The notes below the pieces were generated by a model. It made no database searches and had not been told where the DNA came from. It saw only the letters and a list, made by a program, of their open reading frames with translations. The position numbers were made by a program, and so were the translations under genes. A stretch of DNA of 64,000 nt from assembly GCF_000725545.1 (NCBI RefSeq), contig NZ_JNZP01000020.1:62001-126000 (forward strand), in the 5' to 3' direction. Each line of letters begins with the position of its first letter. The stretch's first letter is position 1. Shown one piece after another: positions 28,784 through 38,022 of the stretch. This DNA comes from Streptomyces exfoliatus. Its GTDB lineage: Bacteria; Actinomycetota; Actinomycetes; Streptomycetales; Streptomycetaceae.

Positions 28784-30040
28784 CTAGGCTGGGTTCGGGG
28801 CCTGCGCCGGGGTCGGGGAGCCGCCGGTGGTGCCGTAGACCTTGAGCTCGTAGAGCGAGTAGCCGTACGGGGTGGCCCGCTGGGTGCCGTATACGCGGAC
28901 GTAGCGTGCGTTGCCCGTCACCGTGATGTCGTCGGTGCCGCCGTCGCCTCCCGTGACGGTGGCGCGGTCGGTCCAGGTGGTGCCGTCCGTGGACGACTGG
29001 ATCCGGTAGGCGGAGGCGTACGCGGCCTCCCAGTCCAGGCGGACCCGCGTCAGCGCGGCGGTGGTGCCGAGGTCGACGCGGAGCCATTGGGGGTCGGCCC
29101 CTTCGGCGGAAGCCCAGCGCGTGCCGCTCTGGCCGTCGAAGGCCAGGCCGGGTTCGAAGCCCGCGCCCTCCGTGGAGGAGGCCGAGGCCGGCCGCCCCTG
29201 CGAGAGGAGTGCCTCCGTGCCCGGTGCGGGGGTGGTGCCGCCGGTGAGCTGGTAGGCGCGCATGTTGCGGAGCAGGAGGTAGGTGTCGCGCAGGGAGCCG
29301 GAGGTGTCGCCGAGGGAGCGGTAGATGCCCCACTTGGGCCGGACCCGGTCGGCGAGGAAGGTGTCGACGCCGGTCTTGGTCGCGTCGACGACCGTGGTGG
29401 TGCCGTTCCTGACCACCCAGCGCACCGAGCCCGCCGTGCCGTCGCCGATCTTGATCTCGTACTCGATGTCGATCCACTTGTTCTGGAGGGGCTCCAGGTT
29501 GGTCCGGCCGACCAGGACGTCCCCGGCGAAGACCTTGTGCTCGATGGTCTGCACGCCGTTCACCCGGCGCAGTGAGGTGACCGTGATCGGCGAGGTGCCG
29601 GGGCCGGGCTGCTTGGTCTGCATGATGTGGGTGAAGCTCGTCGTGGCCATCAGCGAGCTGGGGATGTACATCGAGTACGTCACCCTCCAGGTCTCGCCGA
29701 GCTTCCACTGGAGGTAGCCGGAGGATGAGGTCCGGTTGCCGGTGACCTCGTGGCGCTGCCGGTCGGTGGCCGTATCGCGATCAATCATGTGCATGTCAAA
29801 TCGATAGGCGCCGTTCGCGACCTTGATGTGGGGTCCGGCCTCGGGATGCGAATCGGCCCGGTCGTCCTCGATGGTCTCGAAGGCGCCCAGGCCCTCGGCA
29901 CTCGGATCGGGGGACCAGCGGAGCGTCCAGACGGGAGCGGCTCCGGCGGGCGCGGAGGAGAGCAGCGGCCCGAGCAGGGCCAGAAGGAGCGCGGCCAGCA
30001 GGATCGACGGCATGCGGTGGTACGTGCGGCGGTGCGTCAT
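28784..30040 (-). CDS. Secreted polysaccharide lyase-like protein with C-terminal discoidin (F5/8C) domain
   Basis: 418 residues. Signal peptide to about residue 35 (ILLAALLLALLGPLLSSAPAGA). Residues 40-265: jelly-roll domain with RQRHEVTGNRTSSSGYLQW, TWRVTYSMYIPSSLMATT, FTHIMQTKQPGPG and KWIDIEYEIKIGDG, as in heparin-lyase-I-like (Polysacc_lyase) proteins. Residues 275-400: F5/8 type C/CBM32 (LLSQGRPASASSTEGAGFEP, ARYVRVYGTQRATPYGYSLYEL). Likely an extracellular glycan-cleaving enzyme; substrate not predictable here. Convergent with the GNAT gene. Confidence 0.8.
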   Translation of the reverse strand: MTHRRTYHRMPSILLAALLLALLGPLLSSAPAGAAPVWTLRWSPDPSAEGLGAFETIEDDRADSHPEAGPHIKVANGAYRFDMHMIDRDTATDRQRHEVTGNRTSSSGYLQWKLGETWRVTYSMYIPSSLMATTSFTHIMQTKQPGPGTSPITVTSLRRVNGVQTIEHKVFAGDVLVGRTNLEPLQNKWIDIEYEIKIGDGTAGSVRWVVRNGTTTVVDATKTGVDTFLADRVRPKWGIYRSLGDTSGSLRDTYLLLRNMRAYQLTGGTTPAPGTEALLSQGRPASASSTEGAGFEPGLAFDGQSGTRWASAEGADPQWLRVDLGTTAALTRVRLDWEAAYASAYRIQSSTDGTTWTDRATVTGGDGGTDDITVTGNARYVRVYGTQRATPYGYSLYELKVYGTTGGSPTPAQAPNPA

Positions 30041-30614
30041 GTGTCACCCCTCGACGAGGTTGCCAGGTACACGCCATGCTGCCTGAGTAGAGGTGGTCAG
30101 TAAAGGTTCCTATCAAATAATCCCCGGCAGCCCGGTGCGGGTCATCCTGTGGTCGCATGCGCCGGGGCGCGCCTGGTCCGCTGGTCCTCGAATCCGGGGA
30201 CCTGTGAAACCGGATCTCGCTCCGTCAGCAGGGCAAGCCGGGACGGCCGCCTCTTCCGGTCTGCTGACCGAGGCGTTCGAAGCCCAGCGCGACCGGTGGA
30301 AGTCGCCAGCCGCGCCCGCCGCGGCCGGACGGCCGATCCGCGCCCGCCCGCCGCGACGGTCTCCAGATTTCACCGCATCGGTCCCTGGAGAGGGTCTGGC
30401 CGCCGACCGCCGACCGCCGACTGCGTCCCCGGCGGTAGCCGCCTATCGGCAGGCGAGGCCATGACCAGCACGGCCGGAGACGCCGGCAATGCGGACGGAC
30501 TCCACTCGCTGGTCGCGAGAGCGGACCCCAGACCGGCACGCACCCGTCAGCTCACGTCGCACGACCCGCGCATCGCCCGGCGCATCGCGTCGCGGCTGGT
30601 TTTCTCTCCCCCCG
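30041..30614. other. Intergenic, no gene seen
   Basis: 574 bp between the lyase start and the tetR stop. The first 80 bp should hold the lyase promoter: the strand is locally AT-richer around 30090-30125 (GGTTCCTATCAAATAATCC). The rest has open frames in several phases but none with a start, ribosome-binding site and recognisable product. Confidence 0.4.
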
Positions 30615-31298
30615 CTACGCCTTCCGCGCGGAAGTCCAGCCCTGGCGGCGGAGGTTCTCGAAGCCGTCCAGGAGGAGGTCCAGGGCGAATTCGAACTCGA
30701 ACTGGTCGTCGCAGCCGCCGCCGACCGTGGAGCCCCCGTCATGTGCGGCCGTCGCGGCCAGTTCCGCGATGTTCGGGTGGCGCGCCGCCAGCCCGGGGTC
30801 CGGTGGGCCCGAGGGGCCCGAGGTGTCGAACAGTTCCTGGCTGAAGCCGAGGAGTCGGCTGCCCATCGCGTGCATGACGTGGTGCGTGAGGTCGGCGGAG
30901 AGGCCGCCGTCGCGGAAGGTCCCGGCCATCGAGTCCAGGTATGCGAGCACGGCGGGGGTGGGGCCGGTCCGTGACTCGATGACCCGGACCGCCCAGGGGT
31001 GGCGCAGCAGGACCTGCCGGGCCGAGAGGATCCGCCCGCGGACCACGCGCTGCCAGTCGGGGCCCGCGGCCGGCGGGTCGATCTCGCCGACGACGGCGTC
31101 GGCCATGCCGTCGAGCAGCTCCTCCTTGTTGGCCACGTGCTTGTAGAGGGCCATCGGTACGACGTCCAGCTCCTGCGCGAGCCTTCGCATGCTGAGCGCG
31201 TCGATGCCTGTGGAGTCGGCGAGCGCGACTGCGGCGCGCAGGACGCGGTCCCTGTTCAGGGGGATCCGTTGCGTGCGCGTGGCTTCCTGCCGGGTCAT
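30615..31298 (-). CDS. TetR-family regulator
   Basis: 227 residues. HTH at residues 15-60 (RDRVLRAAVALADSTGIDALSMRRLAQELDVVPMALYKHVANKEEL) with a TetR_C-type ligand domain (GPTPAVLAYLDSMAGTFRDG, HHVMHAMGSRLLGFSQELFD). This form resembles TetR regulators of the TetR_C_1 group. Divergent from the DUF4386 gene, with two identical palindromes between them, so it is almost certainly their repressor. Start ATG 31298 by homology. Confidence 0.92.
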   Translation of the reverse strand: MTRQEATRTQRIPLNRDRVLRAAVALADSTGIDALSMRRLAQELDVVPMALYKHVANKEELLDGMADAVVGEIDPPAAGPDWQRVVRGRILSARQVLLRHPWAVRVIESRTGPTPAVLAYLDSMAGTFRDGGLSADLTHHVMHAMGSRLLGFSQELFDTSGPSGPPDPGLAARHPNIAELAATAAHDGGSTVGGGCDDQFEFEFALDLLLDGFENLRRQGWTSARKA

Positions 31299-31342
31299 TC
31301 CGGTCCGGCCCCTTCCCTCCTCGACGACTTCCTCCTTGACGA

Positions 31343-31388
31343 GTGTACGCCGTACACCTACGATCGCCGAAAGGTGTACGGCGTACAC
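31343..31388. promoter_or_regulatory. Twin TetR operators
   Basis: Two 15-bp palindromes, GTGTACGCCGTACAC (31343-31357) and GTGTACGGCGTACAC (31374-31388), centres 31 bp apart (three helical turns). They lie in the tetR-DUF4386 intergenic region. Confidence 0.8.
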
Positions 31389-31414
31389 CTCCATCGAGCG
31401 AGGGGTACAGAAAG

Positions 31415-32068
31415 ATGAGTCCGGACCGGAGAACCGCGGTGGCCGCCGGGTCGCTGTTCCTGCTGACCGAGGCCGCCGCGATAGCCGGGGCGGTTCTCTA
31501 CCGCCCCCTGCTGGGCGCGGCGGACGGCCGGCTCGCGCAGGGCGCCGACACGCGGGCGCTGCTGGGGGTGCTTTGCGAGATCGTGCTGGTGGTGGCGGTG
31601 ACGGGTACCGGGGCGGCACTGTTCCCCGTCCTGCGGCGCCACGGCGAGGGGCTCGCGCTCGGGTACGCCTTCGGGCGGCTCCTTGAGGCGGCCGTCATCG
31701 CCGTCGGTATCGTCGCCGTCCTGGCGTTGGTCACCCTGCGACGGGACGCGGGGGCGACGGACGGCGCCGATGCCGCGCTGGTGGCCGTGCACGACTGGAC
31801 GTTCCTGCTCGGGCCCAACATCGCCCTCGGCCTGAACACCGTCCTGCTCGCGTACCTGGCGTACCGCGCACGCCTCGTACCGCGCTTCATCGCCGTGCTC
31901 GGACTGGTCGGCGGACCGCTGATCTGCGCCTCGGCCGTCGCCGTGATGTTCGGGGCCTACACCCAGCTCTCCGCGGCGGGGGCGGCCGCCGCGCTCCCGG
32001 TGTTCGCCTGGGAGCTGGCGCTGGCCGGGTGGCTGATCGTCAGGGGGTTCGGGCCCCGCTCAGACTGA
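31415..32068 (+). CDS. DUF4386 membrane protein
   Basis: 217 residues, six predicted membrane helices, matching DUF4386: SLFLLTEAAAIAGAVLYRPLL, FGRLLEAAVIAVGIVAVLAL, FLLGPNIALGLNTVLLAYLAYRARLVPRFIA. Its ATG lies 26 bp after the second TetR operator. The hairpin at 32087, a copy of the tRNA-Gly terminator, begins 19 bp after its stop. Function unknown; commonly found with TetR regulators. Confidence 0.88.
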   Translation: MSPDRRTAVAAGSLFLLTEAAAIAGAVLYRPLLGAADGRLAQGADTRALLGVLCEIVLVVAVTGTGAALFPVLRRHGEGLALGYAFGRLLEAAVIAVGIVAVLALVTLRRDAGATDGADAALVAVHDWTFLLGPNIALGLNTVLLAYLAYRARLVPRFIAVLGLVGGPLICASAVAVMFGAYTQLSAAGAAAALPVFAWELALAGWLIVRGFGPRSD

Positions 32069-32643
32069 GAGATCCGGACAACAAACAAGCCCCAGGTCAG
32101 CTGACGTGGGGCTTCGTGGAAGAGCGGATGACTGGACGGTCCGGCCCGGACACAGCTACACGTGTCGGCGACGGTGTACTTCGCGCGCACCGTGGTGGGC
32201 AGTCCCCGGCCCTCGCAGTCCGCAGCGGTCTGCTCGGTGACCGCCCACACCTTCCCCTTGTCGACGCTGGGAAACCACGCGGTCGCCTGTCCGAGCGAGG
32301 GTGCCTTGACGGGATCATCGGGTGAGATGGCCACGACCTCACCGTCGCGGATGCCGACGATGTCACCGGTGTCCAATTGGCGTGGAGCGGTGAGTCGATA
32401 CGTGTCCAACGTCTCGGTGCCATCCGGCCGTTGGCCCACGATCTCGGGCTTGCCGTCCATGCCCTCGAGGACGGCGATCTCGCCGCCAAGGTTCATCACG
32501 AACCCTTGGGATGGCTGTTCGTCGGCGGCGTCCTGCGAGCAGCCGGAGACCCCGACGGCGGCCAGCGCGGTGACGGCGCAGACAGCCACGAGGCCGAGGC
32601 GGCGGTGACGGGTGTCTCGTAGGGAGCCCTGTGCTGTGGCCAT
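31957..32643 (-). pseudogene. Lipoprotein gene truncated at the island edge
   Basis: ATG 32643 starts a lipoprotein: basic N-terminus, hydrophobic VAVCAVTALAAVGVSGC with lipobox VSGC, then GGEIAVLEGMDGKPEIVGQR and VGIRDGEVVAISPDDPVKAP. After KYTVADTCSC (about 32155) the frame runs through the hairpin at 32087-32114 and on into the antisense of the DUF4386 gene, so the authentic 3' end is missing. The genuine part is about 32155-32643. It sits downstream of the Rhs immunity gene and may once have belonged to that locus. Confidence 0.65.
32087..32132. other. Degraded tRNA-Gly terminator/att copy (A)
   Basis: AAGCCCCA-N12-TGGGGCTT hairpin followed by GGAAGAGCGGATGAC, like the terminator plus acceptor end of tRNA-Gly(CCC) at 43542-43585. 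Only about 12 bp of the tRNA part remains. Likely left edge of the island. Confidence 0.5.
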
Positions 32644-32686
32644 CCCGTATCCCCCAGTGGGTTGGTAGAGGTCGTGACCGTGGGGT

Positions 32687-32729
32687 GGCCGCTGTTCACC
32701 GCCGCTACCGGCACGTAAGGGCACGGTCG
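32687..32729. repeat. Dispersed ~40-bp repeat, copy 1
   Basis: GGCCGCTGTTC, 19 variable bp, AAGGGCACGGTCG. The same end blocks occur at 41278-41317 and 42502-42541, always near tRNA-att-like sequences. Shares its position with the end of the immunity gene. Confidence 0.45.
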
Positions 32730-32734
32730 CCTCG

Positions 32735-33256
32735 TCAGGCAGTCCCTCCGTCCGGGCAATCACCTACGGAGAGCTCCGCCACGGCGGCATCCTGTACCTG
32801 TTCGAGGCCGGTGATGTAGGGCGCGGTGTCCGGCAGTGGTGTGCAGAAGGTGACCTGGGCGGTCAGGAGGTCGTCGTCGAGCCCGCCCAGGGACAGCGAG
32901 ACGTACGCCCGCACCTTGTCGTCGCCGAAGTGATCCTGTGCCGACCGCAGGCAGCCGGCGGCGTACGCGAGGCATCGGCGCAGCAGCACGCTCGCGCGTT
33001 CGTCCGTGGCGGCGGGCTCGGTGGAGAGGTCGTAGTCCGTCATCCCACGGCCGTTGATCGTGGTCTCCTCCGTCAGGCGGTCGAAGTAGGACCCCGCCAC
33101 GTCGGGACAGAGATCGGTGAGCACCCGCGCGCCGCTCCCTGTCACCGACCAGCCCCGCTCGACGACCTCCTGGAACATCGGGGGGACGTCCGACGAGGAC
33201 AGACCGGCCAGATCCGCGTCCGCGAGGAGCTTCCTCATCCACTGGTTGGTGCGCAC
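32735..33256 (-). CDS. Probable immunity protein of the Rhs toxin
   Basis: 173 residues, acidic, soluble, no recognised family (RTNQWMRKLLADADLAGLSS, GARVLTDLCPDVAGSYFDRL, RAYVSLSLGGLDDDLLTAQV). GTG 33256 lies 2 bp after the rhs stop, so it is coupled to it. In polymorphic toxin systems the gene directly after the toxin encodes its immunity protein; function here is inferred only from that position. Confidence 0.65.
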   Translation of the reverse strand: MRTNQWMRKLLADADLAGLSSSDVPPMFQEVVERGWSVTGSGARVLTDLCPDVAGSYFDRLTEETTINGRGMTDYDLSTEPAATDERASVLLRRCLAYAAGCLRSAQDHFGDDKVRAYVSLSLGGLDDDLLTAQVTFCTPLPDTAPYITGLEQVQDAAVAELSVGDCPDGGTA

Positions 33257-33258
33257 GT

Positions 33259-36200
33259 CTACCCTTCGCCGAGTGCGGCGAGACCCTTCCTGATGCCGGC
33301 GATGAAGCCGGGATTGCCGCCCACGGCCTTCTCGATGCTTCGAGGTAGACCCTCGAACTTCCCGGAGTCGAAGTCGAACTGGTACTTCGCGCCCTTGTTG
33401 CTCTGATCCTGGAAGTGCAGCTGTCCGGGCCGCTGGCCCGGGTTGGGATTCTCCACGTCGATCCGGTACGGCCCATGGTTCCACAGCGTCTTGCTGGTGA
33501 TCTGGGGTCCGTTCGCCCCGATCATGCCCTTGTCGGCGGGGTCCTTGATGCCGTAGAGCTCGCGGTTCTCCTTGATGCGCTGCTCGACGATGTCGGGGTG
33601 GTAGGGGTCCTTCTCGAAGCCCGGCTGCGAGGTGTATCCCTCGCGCAGGGGGTCGTAGGGGGCGAGGCCCAGTGGGTCGGCCCAGGTGTGCGGGTTGTGC
33701 ACGTAGGCCGAGGGGTTGGGACCGGGCGCGAGTCCGAGCGGGTCCTGCGTCAGATAGCGGGCGGTCGCGGGGTCGTAATGCCGGTGCAGGTTGTAGTGCA
33801 GGCCGGACTCGGAGTCGAAGTACTGCCCGGGGAAGCGCAGCGGGGAGTACGTGGTTCCGTTCTTGGACCAGGTGGTGGTGCCCCACAGCGTGGCGCGGGT
33901 GAGCCACGCGATGTCGCCGGACTCGGAGACGAGTTCGGTGGGGGTCCCGACGAGGTCGGTGGCGATGGCGAAGAAGCGCTCGTCGAACACCTCCTGGGAG
34001 GCGTCCGCCGCGAGCACGCGTTCCGTCTGGGACAGCGGTCGTACGCCACGGTGGTCCCAGGTGAGGGCGACGGGCCGAGTGATTCCGGGGGCGGCGGCGG
34101 TCTGTTCGCACAAGGTCCAGCCGTCCCAGGTGAACCGCACGTCCTCGACGACCGTCGTGCCGTCCGCCGCCAGTCGCTGCTTCGCGGTGCGGCGGCCCAG
34201 CGGGTCGTACCGGTAGCGCCAGCGGGTCCCGTCGGGGGTGGTGAGGGCGGTGAGCCGGTCCTCGGCGTCCCAGGTGTAGTGCCAGGTGTCGGCCTTCCGG
34301 GAGAGCCGCGTCCTGCGGCGCACGGTGATCCGGCCGGCGGCGTCGTGCTCGTAGCGCACGGCTCCGGCGCGGGTGACGGCGGTGCCCTCGTAGGTGCGGG
34401 AGCCGGTCGCCTCGTGGCCGGCGTGCTCCGCGGGCCAGGAGGCGGAGGTCTGGGCTCCGGCCGCGTCATAGGCGTACGTCTCGGTCCAGTCGGTGCCCGT
34501 CACCGTGGTGACCCGGCCCGCGGTGTCGAGGTCGTAGCGGAAGGAGCCGCGCAGGGCGTCGTCCAGTGCGGTGAGGTGACCGTCGACGCGGTAGGTGTAG
34601 GCGCGCCGGTTGACGGTGCGGGCGCCGGCGGTCAGCTGCTGTTCGGTCAGCCGGCCGGCCTCGTCCCAGACGGAGGCCAGCGTCAGCGAGGTGTCCGGGC
34701 CGGCCGCGCCGCCGATGGACCGGCACACCTCGCGTCCGACCGGGTCGTGGGCGAAGCCGATCCGGCGGGTGCCGCTGGTCAGCGTCGTGAGGCGGCCCGC
34801 CGCGTCGTACTCGTAGGAGGTCACGTGCCCCGTGGGCGTGGTGCGGCGGGCGCGGCGCCCGGCCGTGTCGTAGGCGAAGGAGAGCAGCCGGCCGTCGACG
34901 ATCTCCGCCTTCAGGTCGCCACGGCGGTCGTACTGCCGGACGAGTTCGCCGTCCGGCCCGGCCGCGTGGACGATGCGCCCGGCGCGGTCGTAGGAGTAGG
35001 TGGTGACGGCGCCGGATGCCTCCTTCCGGACGACCTGGCCGAGCGCGTCGCGCTCATAGCTCACCGTCTCGCCGGCCGCGTTGGTCCGCGCGGTCACCTG
35101 CCCGGCCGCGTCGCGGACGTAGGAGACGGTCCGTCCGTCGAAGTCGGTCTCGGCAACGGTCCGTCCGGCCCGGTCGTAGGTGTACGACCAGGTCAGGCCG
35201 CGCGGGTCGGTGACCTTGGTGAGTCGCAGGGCGGCGTCGTGCTCGAAGGTGTGGCGGGCCCCGTCCGGGCCGGTACGAGCGGCCAGGAGGTCGAAGTGTG
35301 TGTACTCGAAGCGGCTGGTGAGGCCCGCCCGGTCGGTGTGGGAGGTGCAGTTGCCTTCGCCGTCGTACGTCCAGGTCTCGGCGGAGCCGTCCGGATGGGT
35401 GCGCCGGGCCAGTCCGCCGTCGGCGTCCCACTCCAGAGTGGTGACGCCGCCGAGCGGGTTCGTGACGCGGACGAGCCGGCCGAAGGCGTCGCGTTCGTAT
35501 TGGGTGGTGGCCCCGAGCGGGTCGGTCACCGCCAGGGGCAGTCCGGCCGCGTCGCTGCGGTACGTGATGACGGCCCCGGTCCCGGTCGTACGGGACAGCG
35601 GGTGGCCCTGCTCGTCATAGGCGTATCGCGTGGTGTGGCCCGCGGCGTCGGTGACCGCCGTCAGGTTGCCGCGCTCGTCGTACTCCTGACGGATGCGCGT
35701 GCCGTCCGCGTCCGTGAACTCGACCGGGAGCCCGCGCGCATCGCGCCGGACGGCGACGCGGCCGCCGTCGGGGCGGACGACGACGAGCAGCCGGCCGTCG
35801 GCGTCGTAGGTGAAGGTGGTGGTCCGGCCGAGCGGGTCGGTGCGGGTGAGTACGTTGCCGTGCCGGTCATGGGTGAAACGGGTGGTGTTTCCGAGCGGGT
35901 CGGTGGTGGCCACGACGCGGGAGGCGCCGTCGACGAGATGGCGGACGACACGGCCGTCGGCCGTGGTCAGGGTGGTGGTGCGGTGCCCGGTGACCGGGTC
36001 GGGGGAGCCGTACGCGAGGGTGAGTTGGAGGTGGCCGGCTCCGCCGCCCTCTCCGACGACCCGGTCCTCCTCGTCGTAGACGTAGTCGTAGCGGCTGTCG
36101 TTGGAGTCGGTCCAGGTGATGACCCGGTGCCGGTCGTCGTAGGCGAAGGCGAGGGTGGCCCCGGAGGGCTTGGTGACGGTGGTCAGGTCGCCGTCGGTGT

Positions 36201-38019
36201 AGCCGTAGCGGACGACGTCCTGAGCGGCGCCGCCCGGGAGCCGCACGGCGAGGCGGGTCACCCGACCGTCCTCGGTGTCGAGGCCCACGTGATGACCCGC
36301 CGAGTGGACGAGGGCGAGGGGGGTGCCGTCCTCGGCGCGGTCCACCGTGATGGCGTGCCCGTTGCGGTCGTCGATGCCGGTGAGCCAGGCCACTCCGTCC
36401 CCGCCCGGCTCGGCACCGGCCGGTGCGGTGTACCGGCGGATCAGGCCGGTCACCGGATCGGTGAGCGTGTAGTCGCCGTTGTCGTGGCGGGCCAGGAGCC
36501 GGCGCGCGGTGCCCGACTCGGGAAGGGTGGGGACGCCGGGCACCGGGTGCGGATAGGGGAGCAGGAGGCCGTCGTCGGTGACGTGGACGACGCCGCGCGC
36601 GTCGACCGTCAGTCGCTCGTCCACGGTCGAGGACCAGGACGGGCCGAAGAACCGGCCCAGCGTGTACCCGGACTCGGCGCGCCGGGTGAAGGTCAGCGGC
36701 AGCGCGCCGGGCAGCACCAGGTCGGTCTGTGGCAGGAACATCCGGCCGGAGGCCAGGTCCACCGGGTCGGTCTCGCCGACCGGGCGCTCGGCGTCGGGCC
36801 GGTTGTGGGTGCCGGGGGGAGCGTCGTCGAGCAGTGTGCGGGCACGGTTGGCGTCCTTGGCGAGGTCCGCCGCCTCCGCGGCGACCCGTGCGCCCTTGAC
36901 CGCCGCGCCACCGCCGCCGGTGGCGGCGGTGAGCAACAGGTCGGGGACGAGCCTGCCGAGGCCCTCCGCCGGGTCCTTCATGAAGTTGTCGAGCATCTGC
37001 TTGCCCGCGCCCATGGGGTCGTTGGCGACCTGTACGAGCCCGGCGGCGAGGCTGTTGAGCTGGGTGAAGTACTCGGCGGGGTGGGTGAGGTTGTACGGGT
37101 CGGTGGGGTTGACGCTTCGGACGAAACTGAGCAGACCGGCCGTGCCCTTGATGATGCCGCCGCCGAAGTGCGTCTGCATCAGCTGCAGTTCGTCGAGGCC
37201 GTCCTTGGCCTGCTCGGCGTACGAGGGTTTGGGCGGGGCCGCGTCCCGTGCCGCCCGGACTGCCGTGCGGGCGGTCTCGGCTGCCGTGTTGCGTTGTTTA
37301 CGGGCCTCGGCGAGGATCTCCTGCGCCTCCTCCATCAGGACCTTGCCGGGGTCGCTGAAGGCGCCGGGCCTGGGCGGCAGAGAGGCCGGGTTCCGCTTGT
37401 CGGCGGGTTCGGCGTTGTACCGGTCGACGGCCTTGTTGTAGTCGTCGACGCTCTTCTGGTGGGCGTTCGCCGCGTCCTCGGACGCCTTGGTGCCCTGCTT
37501 CCACTTGTCGATGGCTGTCTGGGCCTGTCCTTGGGCCCATTCCACGGTCGAGGCGAAACCGGTCAGCGCGTCGGAGGCCTTGCCGAAGGCGTCCGCGCCC
37601 TTGAACCACTTCGGCGGCTCGACCGCCACCTTCTCCCGGAAGGCGTCCGCGGCCTCGCCCTTCACGGCCGACGCGTCGAGGCCCTTGAGGCCCTGACCCA
37701 CCTTGTCGAACGAGGCCTGCAGGTCCCGCAGATGGGAGGCGGTCGAACGGAGCTTGGACGGGCTGCCGTAGATCAGCTTGGTCTTGTCCTCGGTCTGACC
37801 GAGGTCCATCTCGTCGACCTCGGCGCCCATCCGGTTCGCCACCGAACGCGACTGTTCGCGTACCCAGTCCGCGCCGGACTCCCAGCCGACGTCGTCCAAC
37901 CGGTCCGCGGTCCAGTTGCCGGCGTCCTCGACCCGGTTGCCGGCCCACTCGACCCCGTCCTCGACCACGTCCTCGACGGCATCCGGTGTGATGTCGCTGA
38001 TGAAGTCCCCGATGCCCAC
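33259..38019 (-). CDS. Rhs/YD-repeat polymorphic toxin with type VII-like N-terminus
   Basis: 1586 residues. Residues 1-75: acidic, V/D/W-rich. Residues 80-260: helical WXG/LXG-like region (GSPSKLRSTASHLRDLQASF, WFKGADAFGKASDALTGFAS) of the kind described as T7SS-secreted. Residues 300-330: hydrophobic segment. From about 417: DUF6531 (DPVDLASGRMFLPQTDLVLP), then about 30 YD repeats (YDxxGRxxxxxxP...). The Rhs core closes with RFPGQYFDSESGLHYNLHRHYDPATARYLTQDPLGLAP. The last 130 residues, after DPLGLAPY, are the variable toxin tip (LWNHGPYRIDVENPNPGQRP, GQLHFQD, LPRSIEKAVGGNPG). The tip looks like a small nuclease-type domain (BECR-like toxins carry similar PGQ-H motifs) but the family is not certain. 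GTG start. Confidence 0.88.
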   Translation of the reverse strand: MGIGDFISDITPDAVEDVVEDGVEWAGNRVEDAGNWTADRLDDVGWESGADWVREQSRSVANRMGAEVDEMDLGQTEDKTKLIYGSPSKLRSTASHLRDLQASFDKVGQGLKGLDASAVKGEAADAFREKVAVEPPKWFKGADAFGKASDALTGFASTVEWAQGQAQTAIDKWKQGTKASEDAANAHQKSVDDYNKAVDRYNAEPADKRNPASLPPRPGAFSDPGKVLMEEAQEILAEARKQRNTAAETARTAVRAARDAAPPKPSYAEQAKDGLDELQLMQTHFGGGIIKGTAGLLSFVRSVNPTDPYNLTHPAEYFTQLNSLAAGLVQVANDPMGAGKQMLDNFMKDPAEGLGRLVPDLLLTAATGGGGAAVKGARVAAEAADLAKDANRARTLLDDAPPGTHNRPDAERPVGETDPVDLASGRMFLPQTDLVLPGALPLTFTRRAESGYTLGRFFGPSWSSTVDERLTVDARGVVHVTDDGLLLPYPHPVPGVPTLPESGTARRLLARHDNGDYTLTDPVTGLIRRYTAPAGAEPGGDGVAWLTGIDDRNGHAITVDRAEDGTPLALVHSAGHHVGLDTEDGRVTRLAVRLPGGAAQDVVRYGYTDGDLTTVTKPSGATLAFAYDDRHRVITWTDSNDSRYDYVYDEEDRVVGEGGGAGHLQLTLAYGSPDPVTGHRTTTLTTADGRVVRHLVDGASRVVATTDPLGNTTRFTHDRHGNVLTRTDPLGRTTTFTYDADGRLLVVVRPDGGRVAVRRDARGLPVEFTDADGTRIRQEYDERGNLTAVTDAAGHTTRYAYDEQGHPLSRTTGTGAVITYRSDAAGLPLAVTDPLGATTQYERDAFGRLVRVTNPLGGVTTLEWDADGGLARRTHPDGSAETWTYDGEGNCTSHTDRAGLTSRFEYTHFDLLAARTGPDGARHTFEHDAALRLTKVTDPRGLTWSYTYDRAGRTVAETDFDGRTVSYVRDAAGQVTARTNAAGETVSYERDALGQVVRKEASGAVTTYSYDRAGRIVHAAGPDGELVRQYDRRGDLKAEIVDGRLLSFAYDTAGRRARRTTPTGHVTSYEYDAAGRLTTLTSGTRRIGFAHDPVGREVCRSIGGAAGPDTSLTLASVWDEAGRLTEQQLTAGARTVNRRAYTYRVDGHLTALDDALRGSFRYDLDTAGRVTTVTGTDWTETYAYDAAGAQTSASWPAEHAGHEATGSRTYEGTAVTRAGAVRYEHDAAGRITVRRRTRLSRKADTWHYTWDAEDRLTALTTPDGTRWRYRYDPLGRRTAKQRLAADGTTVVEDVRFTWDGWTLCEQTAAAPGITRPVALTWDHRGVRPLSQTERVLAADASQEVFDERFFAIATDLVGTPTELVSESGDIAWLTRATLWGTTTWSKNGTTYSPLRFPGQYFDSESGLHYNLHRHYDPATARYLTQDPLGLAPGPNPSAYVHNPHTWADPLGLAPYDPLREGYTSQPGFEKDPYHPDIVEQRIKENRELYGIKDPADKGMIGANGPQITSKTLWNHGPYRIDVENPNPGQRPGQLHFQDQSNKGAKYQFDFDSGKFEGLPRSIEKAVGGNPGFIAGIRKGLAALGEG

Positions 38020-38022
38020 GGC

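Noticed and set aside
30149..30844. Plus-strand gene across the 30 kb intergenic region
   Set aside because: No ribosome-binding site or family, Arg/Ser/Pro-rich shadow composition, and it overlaps the tetR 3' end.
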